A stretch of 46,257 bases of DNA, from NCBI GenBank assembly GCA_024743075.1, contig JANSXG010000006.1:1-46257 (forward strand), read 5' to 3'. Positions 1-8,388 of this stretch are shown one piece after another; positions within the stretch are counted from its first letter, which is position 1; each line of letters starts with the position of its first letter. A program made the translations under genes and the position numbers. This DNA comes from a bacterium (GTDB lineage Bacteria; Planctomycetota; Phycisphaerae; Phycisphaerales; UBA1924). The notes below the pieces were generated by a model that was given only the letters and a program-made list of their open reading frames with translations, had not been told where the DNA came from and made no database searches.

Positions 1-2
1 GC

Positions 3-1358
3 TTCGAGGAAACCAAGGTCAAGCAGCCCAAGAAGGATCTCGGCCCCCACGTCTATCTCTACGCAGACCGCTGCATCATGTGCACCCGCTGCGTGCGCTT
101 CTGCCGCGAAGTCACCGGCACCGCCGAACTGATCGTCGAAGGCCGTGGCAACTCGGAACAGATCGACATCTTCCCCGGCGAGGCGCTCGACAACGAGCTC
201 TCGGCCAACGTCATCGACCTCTGCCCCGTCGGTGCCTTGCTCGACAAGGACTTCCTGTTCACCCAGCGCGTCTGGTTCCTTAAGAGCACTCCGTCCATCG
301 ACGGCATCACGGCTCAGGGCGACAACATCCTGATCGAGCACAACCGCGGCGAGGTCTATCGCATCAAGCCGCGCGACTGCGCCGAGGTCAACAAGTGGTG
401 GATCTCCGACGAGGTGCGCTACGGCTACAAGTTCGTCCACTCTGAAGACCGGATGACCACCCCCATCGACCGCGCCCACGGGCGCCGGACCGAAGTCGGC
501 TGGGGACGCGCCTATCGCGAGATGCTGCGCCACCTCACCGGCGACGACCGCTTCGGCGGCGACGGCCAGCGCAAGCACATCGCCATCCTCGTGAGCCCCA
601 TGCTCTCCACCGAAGACGCGTACCTGCTCGGCACGATGGCCCGCGCGATCGACCCCGACGCGGTGCTGGCCGTCGGCCCGGTGCCCCACTCGGGCGAGGA
701 CAAGACCTTCCCCGGCGGGTACACGATCCGCGCAGAGAAGGCCCCCAACGCCCGCGGCGTGCGGCGCGCCCTTGAGGCCATCGCCGGTGAGGGCAACGTG
801 CCCGGCTTCGACGACATCGCCGGACGCATCGGTTCGACCGAGTTCCAGGGCCTGATCGTCACCGGCAACTACCCCAGCGAGTGGGTCACCGAGGAGTTCG
901 CCAGCGCCTGCGAGGGCAAGTCGCTGGTTCTCATCGACACGCTGCCCAACCGCCTGACCGAGCAGTGCGAGGTGTTCCTCCCCGGCGCGACGTGGGTGGA
1001 AAAGGCCGGCAGCTTCGTGAACGCCGACGAGCGGATCCAGGGCTTCGAGCAGGCGATCCCGCCGATCGGCCAGAGCCGCAGCGAGGCACAGATCGCCCTC
1101 GACATATTGGCGATCCTCTCCGGAGAGGCCGAGGCCGGCGACTCGCCCAAAACGATTATCGAGTACCCCGACGCGATGCCGGGTCAGGTGCCCACGGCGA
1201 TGGAAACCGCCGCCCCGATCGGCGATCGCTACAACGCCGCGATGATCCGCCAGCGCATGGCCTCCGAGTCCCCGGCCCTGCGACCGTTCGTGGACGAGAT
1301 CCACACGCCAACGGTCGTGGTGCGTCAGGAGGCGGACATGGAGATGGTCGAGCTCTGA
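3..1358 (+). CDS. nuoG: NADH-quinone oxidoreductase subunit G (3' part, truncated by window edge)
   Basis: This is the iron-sulfur subunit of the peripheral arm of respiratory complex I, which passes electrons from NADH towards quinone. The reading frame is open from base 3, so the N-terminal [2Fe-2S] domain lies outside the window. The visible protein has the [4Fe-4S] cysteine cluster CIMCTRCVRFC near residue 24 and the closing cysteine in LCPVGAL. A molybdopterin-oxidoreductase-like domain follows up to the C-terminus (ending EMVEL). The stretch after the ferredoxin-like part (WFLKSTPSIDG) has no CxxCxxxC motif, so the optional N7 cluster appears absent. The gene is followed by a strong hairpin terminator. 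nuoE and nuoF lie 5 and 8 kb downstream rather than adjacent. Family assignment is secure; total length is unknown. Confidence 0.95.
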   Translation, partial: FEETKVKQPKKDLGPHVYLYADRCIMCTRCVRFCREVTGTAELIVEGRGNSEQIDIFPGEALDNELSANVIDLCPVGALLDKDFLFTQRVWFLKSTPSIDGITAQGDNILIEHNRGEVYRIKPRDCAEVNKWWISDEVRYGYKFVHSEDRMTTPIDRAHGRRTEVGWGRAYREMLRHLTGDDRFGGDGQRKHIAILVSPMLSTEDAYLLGTMARAIDPDAVLAVGPVPHSGEDKTFPGGYTIRAEKAPNARGVRRALEAIAGEGNVPGFDDIAGRIGSTEFQGLIVTGNYPSEWVTEEFASACEGKSLVLIDTLPNRLTEQCEVFLPGATWVEKAGSFVNADERIQGFEQAIPPIGQSRSEAQIALDILAILSGEAEAGDSPKTIIEYPDAMPGQVPTAMETAAPIGDRYNAAMIRQRMASESPALRPFVDEIHTPTVVVRQEADMEMVEL

Positions 1359-1390
1359 TCGCTGGCGCGACATCGCAAGCACACACAACA

Positions 1391-1426
1391 CCGCCCCGGC
1401 GACTCTCGTCGCCGGGGCGGTTCTTT
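1391..1426 (+). terminator. Rho-independent terminator after nuoG
   Basis: A perfect 13-bp GC-rich stem (1391-1403 pairs with 1408-1420) encloses a 4-base TCTC loop and is followed by TTCTTT. It lies 32 bases after the nuoG stop codon. It ends the nuo transcript and also lies downstream of the converging minus-strand gene that ends at 1484, so it may serve both. Confidence 0.85.
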
Positions 1427-1483
1427 AACGACGCGAATGGCGGGCGTCGTGATGGACTGTTGTGGTGAAGCTCTGATGCTCGA

Positions 1484-2017
1484 TCAGTCGCCGCCGGGAA
1501 GGTCTTCGTCTTCGAGGGCGTCGCGCAGGGCTTCGCGCACGGCGCGCTTGGACTGACGCGTCTTGGCTTCGATGGACGCCAGCGCGGCGCTTCGGGCGTT
1601 GAGCACGATCTGGATCGCCTGCTGCGGCGCATCGACGCTGTGGAGGAACTGCACGCAGTTGAACGCGATGCGGTTGATCCGCCGGGTACCGTCGCCGGCG
1701 AGCTCGTCGAGGTCGCCCTGCGCCTCGCGGGCGGTCGCGATCATGACCGGCACCGGCGCATCGTTGGCGTCGAGGTTGCCGATGCGCTGCACGGCGAACG
1801 CGGCGCGAGCTTCGAGCAGATTGCGCGTGCGCTCGGCGGAGGTGCCGATCTGCTCCACGCAGTGCTGGACGACCATCTGGATCGGGCCGGGGTCCTCGGT
1901 GGCGAGGGCGACGGGGGCGCCGGCGAGGACGGTCGTCACGACGACTCCGGCGAGCAGCGGGACGCTGGCGAAGGCGCCGACGAACAGGCGAACGATAGAA
2001 CGGGGGTTCACGAACAT
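1484..2017 (-). CDS. exported hypothetical protein, about 177 aa
   Basis: I do not recognise the family. The start at 2017 is chosen because an AGGAGA ribosome-binding site sits about 10 bases ahead of it and because it puts a clear signal peptide at the N-terminus: basic residues, then a hydrophobic run, then ALA before TEDPGP. A longer frame reaches 2128 but would bury the signal peptide. The mature part is mostly helical, with two cysteines (in QHCVEQ and FNCVQF) and a charged C-terminus. The gene converges on nuoG and diverges from the metal ATPase gene. It is probably periplasmic; no role can be assigned. Confidence 0.65.
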   Translation of the reverse strand: MFVNPRSIVRLFVGAFASVPLLAGVVVTTVLAGAPVALATEDPGPIQMVVQHCVEQIGTSAERTRNLLEARAAFAVQRIGNLDANDAPVPVMIATAREAQGDLDELAGDGTRRINRIAFNCVQFLHSVDAPQQAIQIVLNARSAALASIEAKTRQSKRAVREALRDALEDEDLPGGD

Positions 2018-2392
2018 CGGATCTGTCTCCTGTGTGGAGGTACGCGCCGCGGGCGCGACGACATCGCCGGCGTCCCGAAGGAGCGCGAGAACAACAACGG
2101 TTCCATCACGATGTCGGGTGCCCGCCACGGCCCGAGCCCGCCTGGAATCCAGGACCGGGTTCGCACGCCGAACGCGTCGGCCGATTGGCGATTGCGACCC
2201 GACTCATTTTCTTGACAACTTCTCGCCGATTTCCAGCAACCACCACAGGAGCAGGCGGTACCTCGTCCCCGCTTCGACGCGACAACAGAGGCGGACGCAC
2301 CGCGAGCGTGGCCGCCGGCTCCGGCGGGAAGACCGGACGAAATGACACCCAGTCTCAACCAACCCTCCGTCCGGTCGCGTTACCGTTCGTCC
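2018..2392. other. divergent intergenic region
   Basis: This 375-base stretch separates the exported hypothetical from the divergent metal ATPase gene. It contains an isolated TTGACA (2212-2217) without a convincing -10 at the usual distance, and a TANNNT hexamer just before the ATPase start. Small frames are present on both strands but have no ribosome-binding site or recognisable domain. I see no RNA gene or repeat in it. Confidence 0.5.
2381..2386 (+). promoter_or_regulatory. -10 element for the metal ATPase (leaderless)
   Basis: TACCGT ends 6 bases before the ATG at 2393, which would put the transcription start on the start codon itself. There is no Shine-Dalgarno sequence before 2393. 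No good -35 is visible. The same arrangement precedes several other genes in the window. Confidence 0.4.
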
Positions 2393-4408
2393 ATGCCCGA
2401 CCCCGCGCCCGCCCGACGAACCTTCGTCTCCCATCTGTTCTCCGATGAGTGGCAGATGCCCATCGCGCTCAGCGCGGGCGTCGCGCTGCTGATCGGGTAC
2501 TCCCTGCAGGTGCTGGTCGACGAACAGAACGCGGCGGAGTGGGTCGCGCTCTTTCACGGCATCGGGCACGCGCTGGTCTGGGTGTCGCTTGCGCTGGGTG
2601 CGGTCCACGGCCTGAAGGCGGCGGGGGAGTCGCTGGCGAATCGCGAGCCGAACATCGATGTGCTGATGGTCGTCGGCGCCGGGCTGGCCGCGTCGATCGG
2701 GCACCCCGGCGAGGGCGCGCTGCTGCTGTTCATGTTCACGCTGGCGGGAGCGCTCGAGCACCGCGCGATGGCGAAGGCCAAAGATGCCGTGGCACGCCTC
2801 AGCAAGCTCATGCCCAACGAAGCGATGCGGCGCGTCGGCAACGGCGACGCGTCCGGCTGGGAGCCGGTGAAGCCAGAGGAGTTGGTGCCCGGCGATCTGG
2901 TGCTGGTGCGCCCGGGCGAGACCGTGCCCGCCGATGGGGAGGTCGAGAAGGGTCGGACAACTCTGGACCAGTCGCACCTCACCGGCGAGAGCCTGCCGCG
3001 AGCGGTCGAGGTTGGCGATGAGGTGTTCGCAGGCACGATGAATCAGAACGGCGCGATCGAGGTGCGCGTGTCGCGCCGGGTGGCCGAGTCGAGTCTGCAA
3101 AAAGTGCTGCAGCTCGTGCTCGAGGCGCAGGAACAGCGCCAGCCGATGCAGCGGGTGATCGACAATTTCTCCACGCCATACACGCTCGCGGTGTTCGCGA
3201 TCGCGATCGTCGCGCTGCTGCTCCTCGGGACGACGCGGATCGGCGGCGGCGAGGAGCCGCTGTCGTGGACCGACGCGGCGTACCGGGCCATCACGCTGCT
3301 GATCGTCGCCAGCCCGTGCGCGCTGGTCATCGCGACGCCCACGGCGACCTTGTGCGGGCTGAACCGTGCCGCACGCGCCGGCCTGCTGGTCAAGGGCGGT
3401 GAGGCGCTCGAACGCCTCTCGACGGTCAACACCATCGCCATGGACAAGACCGGCACGCTGACCACCGGGCGGATCGAGGTCGTGGAGACGCGTGTGATCG
3501 CCGGAGGCGAGGACCGGCTCAGCGCGCTGCTCCCGGTCGTGCTCGCGATGGAAGAGCAGTCCACGCACCCGATCGCGAGCGCGATCACGCGTGCGGTCCG
3601 GGCGTCGGGTGCGCGCCCGGCCCCGATCGACGCGTTCGAGATGGTTCCGGGCAAGGGCATCAAGGCCCAGCACGATGGCGAACCGGCGTACATCGGGACC
3701 ATCGAGTACGTCGCTCCGTTTCTCAGCAGCGATGCCCGACTCGACGCCGAGCGCGTGCTCGAAGAGGTCCGGGCCGAGGGCGCGATCACCGCGGTGTTTG
3801 CGCACGCGGGGGCGGTGATCGTGTTCACGCTCGCTGACACGCTCCGCGAGGGCGCGACCGATCTGGTGCGAGAGCTGCACCGCCTGGGGATCCGGCGCGT
3901 GGTCATGCTCACCGGCGACCACGAGAACATCGCGCGCAAGCTGGGCGAAGAGATCGGCGTCGACGAGGTTCACGCCGGCCTCCTGCCCGAAGACAAGGTC
4001 GCACAGATCAAGCGCCTGCGCGACGAGCCGGGCACGCGCCTCGCGGTCGTCGGCGACGGCGTGAACGACGCTCCGGCCCTCGCGCTCGCGGATGTCGGGC
4101 TCGCGATGGGCGGCATAGGGACCGACGCCGCGCTCGAGGCAGCGGATGTCGTCATCCTCAACGACGACCTGTCGGTCGTGCCGTGGTCGATCCGGCTGAC
4201 GCGGCGCGTCCGGCGCGTCATGTTTGTCAACCTGATCTTCGCCATGAGCGTGATCGTGCTTCTCGCGGCGTTCTCGCTCGTCGGCTGGATCCCGATGGGC
4301 GTGGGCGTGATCGGGCACGAAGGATCAACCTTGATCGTCGTGGCCATCAGTCTGCTCATCCTGACGTGGAAGGGGCCGGAGGCGCTGGGCGGGTCGAACG
4401 GGGAGTGA
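2393..4408 (+). CDS. P1B-4-type heavy-metal translocating P-type ATPase
   Basis: This is an inner-membrane ATP-driven cation exporter. The P-type hallmarks are present in order: TGE near residue 197 (actuator domain), SPC in a transmembrane helix near 307, the phosphorylated Asp in DKTGTLT at 351, the HP motif in STHPIAS of the nucleotide domain, GDGVNDAP near 554, and HEGST near 642 in a late helix. SPC instead of CPC, together with HEGST, is the signature of the P1B-4 group, whose members export Co2+, Fe2+ or related ions. There is no N-terminal CxxC metal-binding domain. A start at 2342 in the same frame is possible. I prefer 2393 because a -10 hexamer lies 6 bases ahead of it. No metalloregulator gene is adjacent, so the metal is inferred from the motifs only. 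Confidence 0.92.
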   Translation: MPDPAPARRTFVSHLFSDEWQMPIALSAGVALLIGYSLQVLVDEQNAAEWVALFHGIGHALVWVSLALGAVHGLKAAGESLANREPNIDVLMVVGAGLAASIGHPGEGALLLFMFTLAGALEHRAMAKAKDAVARLSKLMPNEAMRRVGNGDASGWEPVKPEELVPGDLVLVRPGETVPADGEVEKGRTTLDQSHLTGESLPRAVEVGDEVFAGTMNQNGAIEVRVSRRVAESSLQKVLQLVLEAQEQRQPMQRVIDNFSTPYTLAVFAIAIVALLLLGTTRIGGGEEPLSWTDAAYRAITLLIVASPCALVIATPTATLCGLNRAARAGLLVKGGEALERLSTVNTIAMDKTGTLTTGRIEVVETRVIAGGEDRLSALLPVVLAMEEQSTHPIASAITRAVRASGARPAPIDAFEMVPGKGIKAQHDGEPAYIGTIEYVAPFLSSDARLDAERVLEEVRAEGAITAVFAHAGAVIVFTLADTLREGATDLVRELHRLGIRRVVMLTGDHENIARKLGEEIGVDEVHAGLLPEDKVAQIKRLRDEPGTRLAVVGDGVNDAPALALADVGLAMGGIGTDAALEAADVVILNDDLSVVPWSIRLTRRVRRVMFVNLIFAMSVIVLLAAFSLVGWIPMGVGVIGHEGSTLIVVAISLLILTWKGPEALGGSNGE

Positions 4409-4822
4409 GCGGGTCGGCGCGCGGCGATGGCGCAGACAGTACGGGCGGCGGCCTGATGAGTCACGATGGTTCTCCGGTCGCGTGGCGATGGACGGTCTGG
4501 AGGTGGCGCACACGCCCCTCACCCTTGGCGTCGGCGAGCCCAGCCGGCGCACGCTGAGGGTGGCGATGCAAAGAGACACCGCGAGAATCCGCCCGTGGGA
4601 CGGGCGAAAATTTTTCTGAGAAAGTAAACAAGTGGCGATGCGCCCGGGCCCACGCGGCGCGCGCCGGAGCGGACATTCGCGCGATCCGAAGGACGACGGA
4701 AATCGGTACGCGTCCGGATTTATGTTGGATCGGTTCCCGAATCCGGGTAGGTTGATCGGACCCGAACGCAGGCGGTCACGGTGATCCGCACGCGTCGGAG
4801 ATCGAAGTGGAGGCTCTCCGGG
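4409..4822. other. intergenic region upstream of zinc-ribbon protein
   Basis: This 414-base region has no convincing gene; the short frames in it lack ribosome-binding sites and domains. It has one locally AT-rich patch (about 4607-4632) and, at its downstream end, a TTGGAT-17-TAGGTT promoter described separately. Confidence 0.5.
4725..4753 (+). promoter_or_regulatory. sigma70-like promoter for zinc-ribbon membrane protein
   Basis: TTGGAT (4725-4730) is followed by a 17-base spacer and TAGGTT (4748-4753). The predicted transcription start is near 4760, leaving a leader of about 60 bases before the ATG at 4823. The identical -35 hexamer with the same spacing occurs before ybeY. Confidence 0.5.
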
Positions 4823-5560
4823 ATGAGCGAGGTTGCGACGAAGGTCTGCCGGTTCTGCGAGAAAGACGTGTCCGGCGAGGCGCGGATCAAGGACAAGAAA
4901 GGGCGGTACGCGTGTCAGCCGTGCTTCGAGCGGCTGAAGGCGAAGCGCGCGCAGACGCACCAGATCCCCGAGCCGAAGGCGAACCCGTACAGCGCGTTCG
5001 CGCCGGACATCGATACCGACGCGATCTCGATCGAGACTGACGCGGCGTCGGCCGGTGTCGGCCAACAACCGATGCGACCATGCCCCTCCTGCAAGGCGAT
5101 GATGGGCGCAGCGGATGTGTTCTGCGTCCAGTGCGGGACCAACGTGCAAACCGGCGGGAAGCTGGGCAAGGCGAAGGTGAAGAAGGCGAAGCCGCGACGC
5201 GAGCGCCCAGCGAACCTGGGCGCGACTATCGGAACCGTGGTTTCTCTGCTCATCGCGGGCTCGATCGGTGTCGGGTTGTTCATCGGTAGTCGCCCGGACT
5301 CGGCACCCGCGGTCGCGGGCATCAGCATCGCGGCATTCCTGTTCTACGCGGGCGTCGTCGGCATCATGACACTGGTAGACGCCTTTCGTCAGGGCGGCTT
5401 CGTCAAGATGCTGCTGGTGTGGTTCGTGCCGTTCTATGTGCTGTTCTGGATGTACGGTCAGGCTGAATCTGCCATGCTGAAACTGAACTTCACCCTGACG
5501 CTTGTTCTTTATGTCCCGTACTTCATGGCCTTGGCGCGCGTCAGCGGAATGAGCCCTTGA
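4823..5560 (+). CDS. zinc-ribbon membrane protein, hypothetical
   Basis: The function is unknown. The cytoplasmic N-terminal half has two treble-clef or zinc-ribbon-like cysteine sets: C9/C12 with C31/C34, and C87/C90 with C101/C104. A basic linker (about 112-130) leads into four predicted transmembrane helices at about 132-156, 162-187, 192-212 and 221-240. The start at 4823 is chosen because GGAGG lies 9 bases ahead of it; an in-frame GTG at 4781 has no such site. The following gene starts 17 bases after the stop, so the two are probably cotranscribed. Membrane proteins with N-terminal zinc ribbons are common in planctomycetes. What the ribbons bind (protein or nucleic acid) cannot be told. 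Confidence 0.8.
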   Translation: MSEVATKVCRFCEKDVSGEARIKDKKGRYACQPCFERLKAKRAQTHQIPEPKANPYSAFAPDIDTDAISIETDAASAGVGQQPMRPCPSCKAMMGAADVFCVQCGTNVQTGGKLGKAKVKKAKPRRERPANLGATIGTVVSLLIAGSIGVGLFIGSRPDSAPAVAGISIAAFLFYAGVVGIMTLVDAFRQGGFVKMLLVWFVPFYVLFWMYGQAESAMLKLNFTLTLVLYVPYFMALARVSGMSP

Positions 5561-5577
5561 TCGCTTGGAGCAGAAGG

Positions 5578-6333
5578 ATGCGAACCGCCACGTACACGCT
5601 CATGTTTCTTGCCCCGGGCCTCGCCTTTGCCACCCAACCCGCCGAACACGCCCATCCGATGATCACCGAGGTGCTGTTCAACGTGCCGCGGGGTGACGAG
5701 GCGGATGCCAATCGCGACGGCACGCGCGACGCGACCGGGGACGAGTTCGTCGAGGTCGGCAACCCGAGCGCGCAGCCGATGAACCTCAAGGGGTATCGCC
5801 TCGTGAGCCGGCTGGCCTACGGCGAAGAGTCACCCAAGCGGGGCGTGTTTTTCACCTTCCCCGATTTCGAACTGCCCGCGCACAGCGTGGCGATCGTCTT
5901 CAACGGGCACGGCGCGACGATCCCGGGCCCAATCGGGACGGGGTCGCAGGCGCCGTCGGGACCGAGCGAGGCGTTCGGGATGGGCTATGTGTTCACGATG
6001 GAGATGGACGCCCGGAACAACGCGATGAGCAACTCCGGCGATTTCCTGCTGCTGCTCGACCCGGCGGGTCGCCCGGTGGACGGGGTGCACTGGGGCGGCC
6101 CCGAGCCATCGCCCCCCGGCGCGATCGACGCTGAGGGTCGGACCATCTACCGCCTGCAGGAGGTCAAGCGTGATCCGAAGGGAAGCGTGCAGCGGATGGC
6201 TCCGGGTGATGAACTGGTCGAGCATCGCGCGATCGACGGCACGCCGTTCAGCCCCGGTTGGATCCCGGGCCCGGGTGGGAAGCCCGGTGCGACCGGCGGG
6301 GATGGCGAGGCGGATGGTTCCGGCTCGCCGTGA
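5578..6333 (+). CDS. exported lamin-tail-domain protein
   Basis: The protein has a signal peptide (MRTATYTLMFLAPGLAFA) and then a lamin-tail domain, recognised from ITEVLFNVP...GDEFVEVGNPS, the LKGYRLVS strand and the GDFLLLLDPAGRPVDGVHWG end. Bacterial lamin-tail domains are Ig-like folds found in secreted or surface proteins and often mediate attachment or accompany nucleases. No catalytic domain is seen here. The C-terminus is Gly/Pro-rich and disordered. The ATG at 5578 has a GGAG 7 bases upstream; an in-frame TTG at 5557 overlaps the preceding stop and is less likely. It is probably cotranscribed with the zinc-ribbon protein. Confidence 0.75.
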   Translation: MRTATYTLMFLAPGLAFATQPAEHAHPMITEVLFNVPRGDEADANRDGTRDATGDEFVEVGNPSAQPMNLKGYRLVSRLAYGEESPKRGVFFTFPDFELPAHSVAIVFNGHGATIPGPIGTGSQAPSGPSEAFGMGYVFTMEMDARNNAMSNSGDFLLLLDPAGRPVDGVHWGGPEPSPPGAIDAEGRTIYRLQEVKRDPKGSVQRMAPGDELVEHRAIDGTPFSPGWIPGPGGKPGATGGDGEADGSGSP

Positions 6334-6358
6334 AACCCGGTCGCGGTGCGACTAGGAT
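6330..6358 (+). promoter_or_regulatory. promoter for nuoE
   Basis: GTGAAA (6330-6335), a 17-base spacer and TAGGAT (6353-6358) form a sigma70-like promoter. The predicted start near 6365 gives a leader of about 63 bases. nuoF has a closely similar element. Confidence 0.45.
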
Positions 6359-6427
6359 GCACGCTCCAAAGCACGCTCGTCCGCCCCTGGTGGGCGCAAA
6401 CACCGTTTCCGGCAGGATTTCGCAGAC

Positions 6428-6979
6428 ATGGCATGGATCACCAAGAATTCGGCATCGATGAAGGTCGAACGGCGCGATGAGCCGTACCTGACCGAGGCCA
6501 TGCGCTCCGAGGCCACCAACACCTACCTGCCCCGCTACGAGACCAAGCACGGAGCCCTGATCCCGGTGCTCCACATGGTCCAGCACGAGTACGGCTGGCT
6601 GCCCAAGCAGTCGCTCATGGAGATCGCCGACTTCCTCGACCTGACTCCTGCGGATGTGATCGATACGGCATCCTTCTATGAGGAGTTCTGGCTGGAGCCC
6701 AAGGGCAAGCACACGATCAGCGTCTGCCGCTCGATCGCCTGCGAGTTCTGCGATCACAAGGCGGTGACCGATGCCTGTCGCGCCAAACTGGGCATCGAGA
6801 TCGGTGAGACCACCGACGACGAGCAGTTCACCCTGGTCGAGCTTGAGTGCCTCGGTGCCTGCGGCGAGGCCCCGGCGGTGCTGGTGGATGAGAAACTCGT
6901 CAAGTACTGCACCCCGGAGCAGATCGTGAAGGAAATCGAGGAGATCAAGGCGAACCCCGACGCCGGGCACGGGCACTGA
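6428..6979 (+). CDS. nuoE: NADH-quinone oxidoreductase subunit E
   Basis: This is the thioredoxin-like [2Fe-2S] subunit of complex I that partners NuoF. The four cluster ligands are visible as CRSIAC (Cx4C) and CLGAC (Cx3C). The N-terminal helical domain (LPRYETKHGALIPVLHMVQHEYGWLP) is typical of the family, as is the length of 183 aa. The start at 6428 is used; an in-frame ATG eleven codons later would also leave a complete domain. A small lipoprotein gene starts 3 bases after the stop and is probably read from the same mRNA. Confidence 0.95.
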   Translation: MAWITKNSASMKVERRDEPYLTEAMRSEATNTYLPRYETKHGALIPVLHMVQHEYGWLPKQSLMEIADFLDLTPADVIDTASFYEEFWLEPKGKHTISVCRSIACEFCDHKAVTDACRAKLGIEIGETTDDEQFTLVELECLGACGEAPAVLVDEKLVKYCTPEQIVKEIEEIKANPDAGHGH

Positions 6980-6982
6980 GCC

Positions 6983-7510
6983 GTGCTGAATCGCCGGGCG
7001 TTTGTCTCGATGGGGCTTGTTGGTTTGGCCGCGCTCGCCGGTGGCTGCGCGATCGGCGGCGGGTACGAGCCCGGGCCGGAGATGGACTTCACGATCCGGA
7101 ATCAGGCCGGTTCCACGGCGGTGCTTCGGCTTGATCTGGGTATCCAGAGCTCGACCGAAGCCGGGCTGACCGACCGAGTTCGCGGGGCCGAAATCACCGT
7201 GGACAGCGGCAAGTCGCTGGGTTACAGCCCGGATGAGCGCGTGCGACGGGGCCTGGAGCGCGCGGCCGCCGAATCGGGCGGCATCGTGATCTGGCAGGCG
7301 CAGGTGCGTCTTCTGGGCGTGAGCTGGGAACAGCCGGCGGTCGAGTGGTACGAGATCCGCGGCTCGACGCCGATGACGATCACGCTGCGGGCCGCGATCG
7401 ACGAACAGACGGGCAGCCGGACGGTTCATGTGGAAGCGACCGGGGGCGAGGCGATCCGCATTCCCAGAGAGTTCTGGCCGGACCCGGTGCGGGCCGACGC
7501 GTCACGCTGA
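6983..7510 (+). CDS. small lipoprotein, hypothetical
   Basis: A GTG start 3 bases after the nuoE stop gives a 175-aa protein with a lipoprotein signal peptide (MLNRRAFVSMGLVGLAALAGGC), so it should be lipid-anchored and periplasmic. The mature part reads as a beta-rich domain (FTIRNQAGSTAVLRLDLGI, then ITVDSGKSLGY). I do not recognise the family. The tight spacing implies translation coupled to nuoE, although no functional link to complex I is evident. Its last 9 bases overlap the end of the convergent minus-strand gene. Confidence 0.75.
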   Translation: MLNRRAFVSMGLVGLAALAGGCAIGGGYEPGPEMDFTIRNQAGSTAVLRLDLGIQSSTEAGLTDRVRGAEITVDSGKSLGYSPDERVRRGLERAAAESGGIVIWQAQVRLLGVSWEQPAVEWYEIRGSTPMTITLRAAIDEQTGSRTVHVEATGGEAIRIPREFWPDPVRADASR

Positions 7511-8062
7511 GTCGGTCGCCTCTGCGGCCTCCTCCGGCACGACTCGCCGGAGCAGTTCGAGGACCAGCGATTCGGGCTCGGTGCAACTCAGGACGAGCTT
7601 TCGTTTCTTGTCGGTACGCGTGATGAGCACGCCCTTGCCGCTGGCGGCGATGGCCCCGGTGTAGCCCCTGACGATCTTGGGTCCCCAGCCGCCGAAGTCT
7701 CGCATGGCGTCGAAGGTGCAGATCTCGACATTCTCGATCGAGTCGTATGGGACGCTGCTCTTCCAGAACGGAAAGAAGACCCATCGGAGGCGGTCGTCGT
7801 CGAGGGTGATGGTCAGGCGACAGGCGAGGATGAGCGCCGGGCCGAGCAGGAGCAGGGGGAGAACGATGGCGTAGAGAGAGGCGGGCTGCTTGGTCGCGAT
7901 GAAGATCCCGATGACCATCGCGACCGAACCGATCTCGAGCGCGCAGACTAAGAGGAAGACCATCCGGTCCATAGGCATCGACCAGCGCGGGCGCCCGCGA
8001 GGGTCGGTCTCCGGGGCGGGAACATCGGCTTCTGGATCGATCGGGACGGTACGGACGGGCAT
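7502..8062 (-). CDS. membrane protein with PH-like domain, hypothetical
   Basis: The 186-aa protein has a proline-rich N-terminus and two transmembrane helices (about 34-57 and 65-82). A soluble C-terminal domain of bacterial PH-like type follows, suggested by ITLDDDRLRWVFFPFWKSSVPYD followed by IENVEICTFDAMRDFGGWG. Proteins of this layout are widespread and mostly uncharacterised. It is divergent from the 79-aa gene at 8104 and overlaps the lipoprotein gene tail to tail by 9 bases. The fold assignment is my inference from the pattern. Confidence 0.7.
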   Translation of the reverse strand: MPVRTVPIDPEADVPAPETDPRGRPRWSMPMDRMVFLLVCALEIGSVAMVIGIFIATKQPASLYAIVLPLLLLGPALILACRLTITLDDDRLRWVFFPFWKSSVPYDSIENVEICTFDAMRDFGGWGPKIVRGYTGAIAASGKGVLITRTDKKRKLVLSCTEPESLVLELLRRVVPEEAAEATDSA

Positions 8063-8103
8063 ATGGGGCTCTGTGGGTCGGCTATGCTGTTTGTCGAGGG
8101 ATT

Positions 8104-8343
8104 ATGGCGAAAAACCGCAAATCCATTTCGCGCAGTCTGGGCGAATTCGTCGGGCACATCGTGCACGGCGTGAAGGGGGATCTGTCCTCGGACGAGCCGG
8201 AGCGGCGCGAGGTCCGACGCGAGGTTGAAGAGCGTGAGGGCGAGGTCGATGGGCGCAGGGTGACCCTGCGTCGGACGACGATCGAGGAAATCGAGATCGA
8301 CGAGGGGTCGAGTGCCGATACGGACGATGAGCGGGGCCGGTAG
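8104..8343 (+). CDS. small charged hypothetical protein (79 aa)
   Basis: The ATG is preceded by GAGGGA at a suitable distance, and a TATGCT hexamer (8083-8088) could act as its -10. The protein starts with a basic segment (MAKNRKSISRSLGEFVGHIVHGVKGD) and continues as a strongly charged Glu/Arg stretch, probably helical or disordered. No family is recognised. The high GC at third codon positions and the good start context support translation. Confidence 0.5.
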   Translation: MAKNRKSISRSLGEFVGHIVHGVKGDLSSDEPERREVRREVEEREGEVDGRRVTLRRTTIEEIEIDEGSSADTDDERGR

Positions 8344-8388
8344 AGTAGTCCCGGAGCCGGTTTCCCCGGCATGAAGCAGGAGATAGAG

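Noticed and set aside
1640-2215. 191-aa plus-strand frame opposite the exported hypothetical
   Set aside because: It has no signal peptide, ribosome-binding site or domain. The minus-strand frame has a signal peptide and AGGAGA and is preferred.
2212-2217. Isolated TTGACA as a -35 of the metal ATPase
   Set aside because: No acceptable -10 lies 16-18 bases downstream, and it is far from the start codon.
2204-4318. 704-aa minus-strand open frame opposite the metal ATPase
   Set aside because: It is antisense to a complete ATPase gene and rich in Arg, His and Asp, as expected for a shadow of GC-rich coding DNA. It has no domain.
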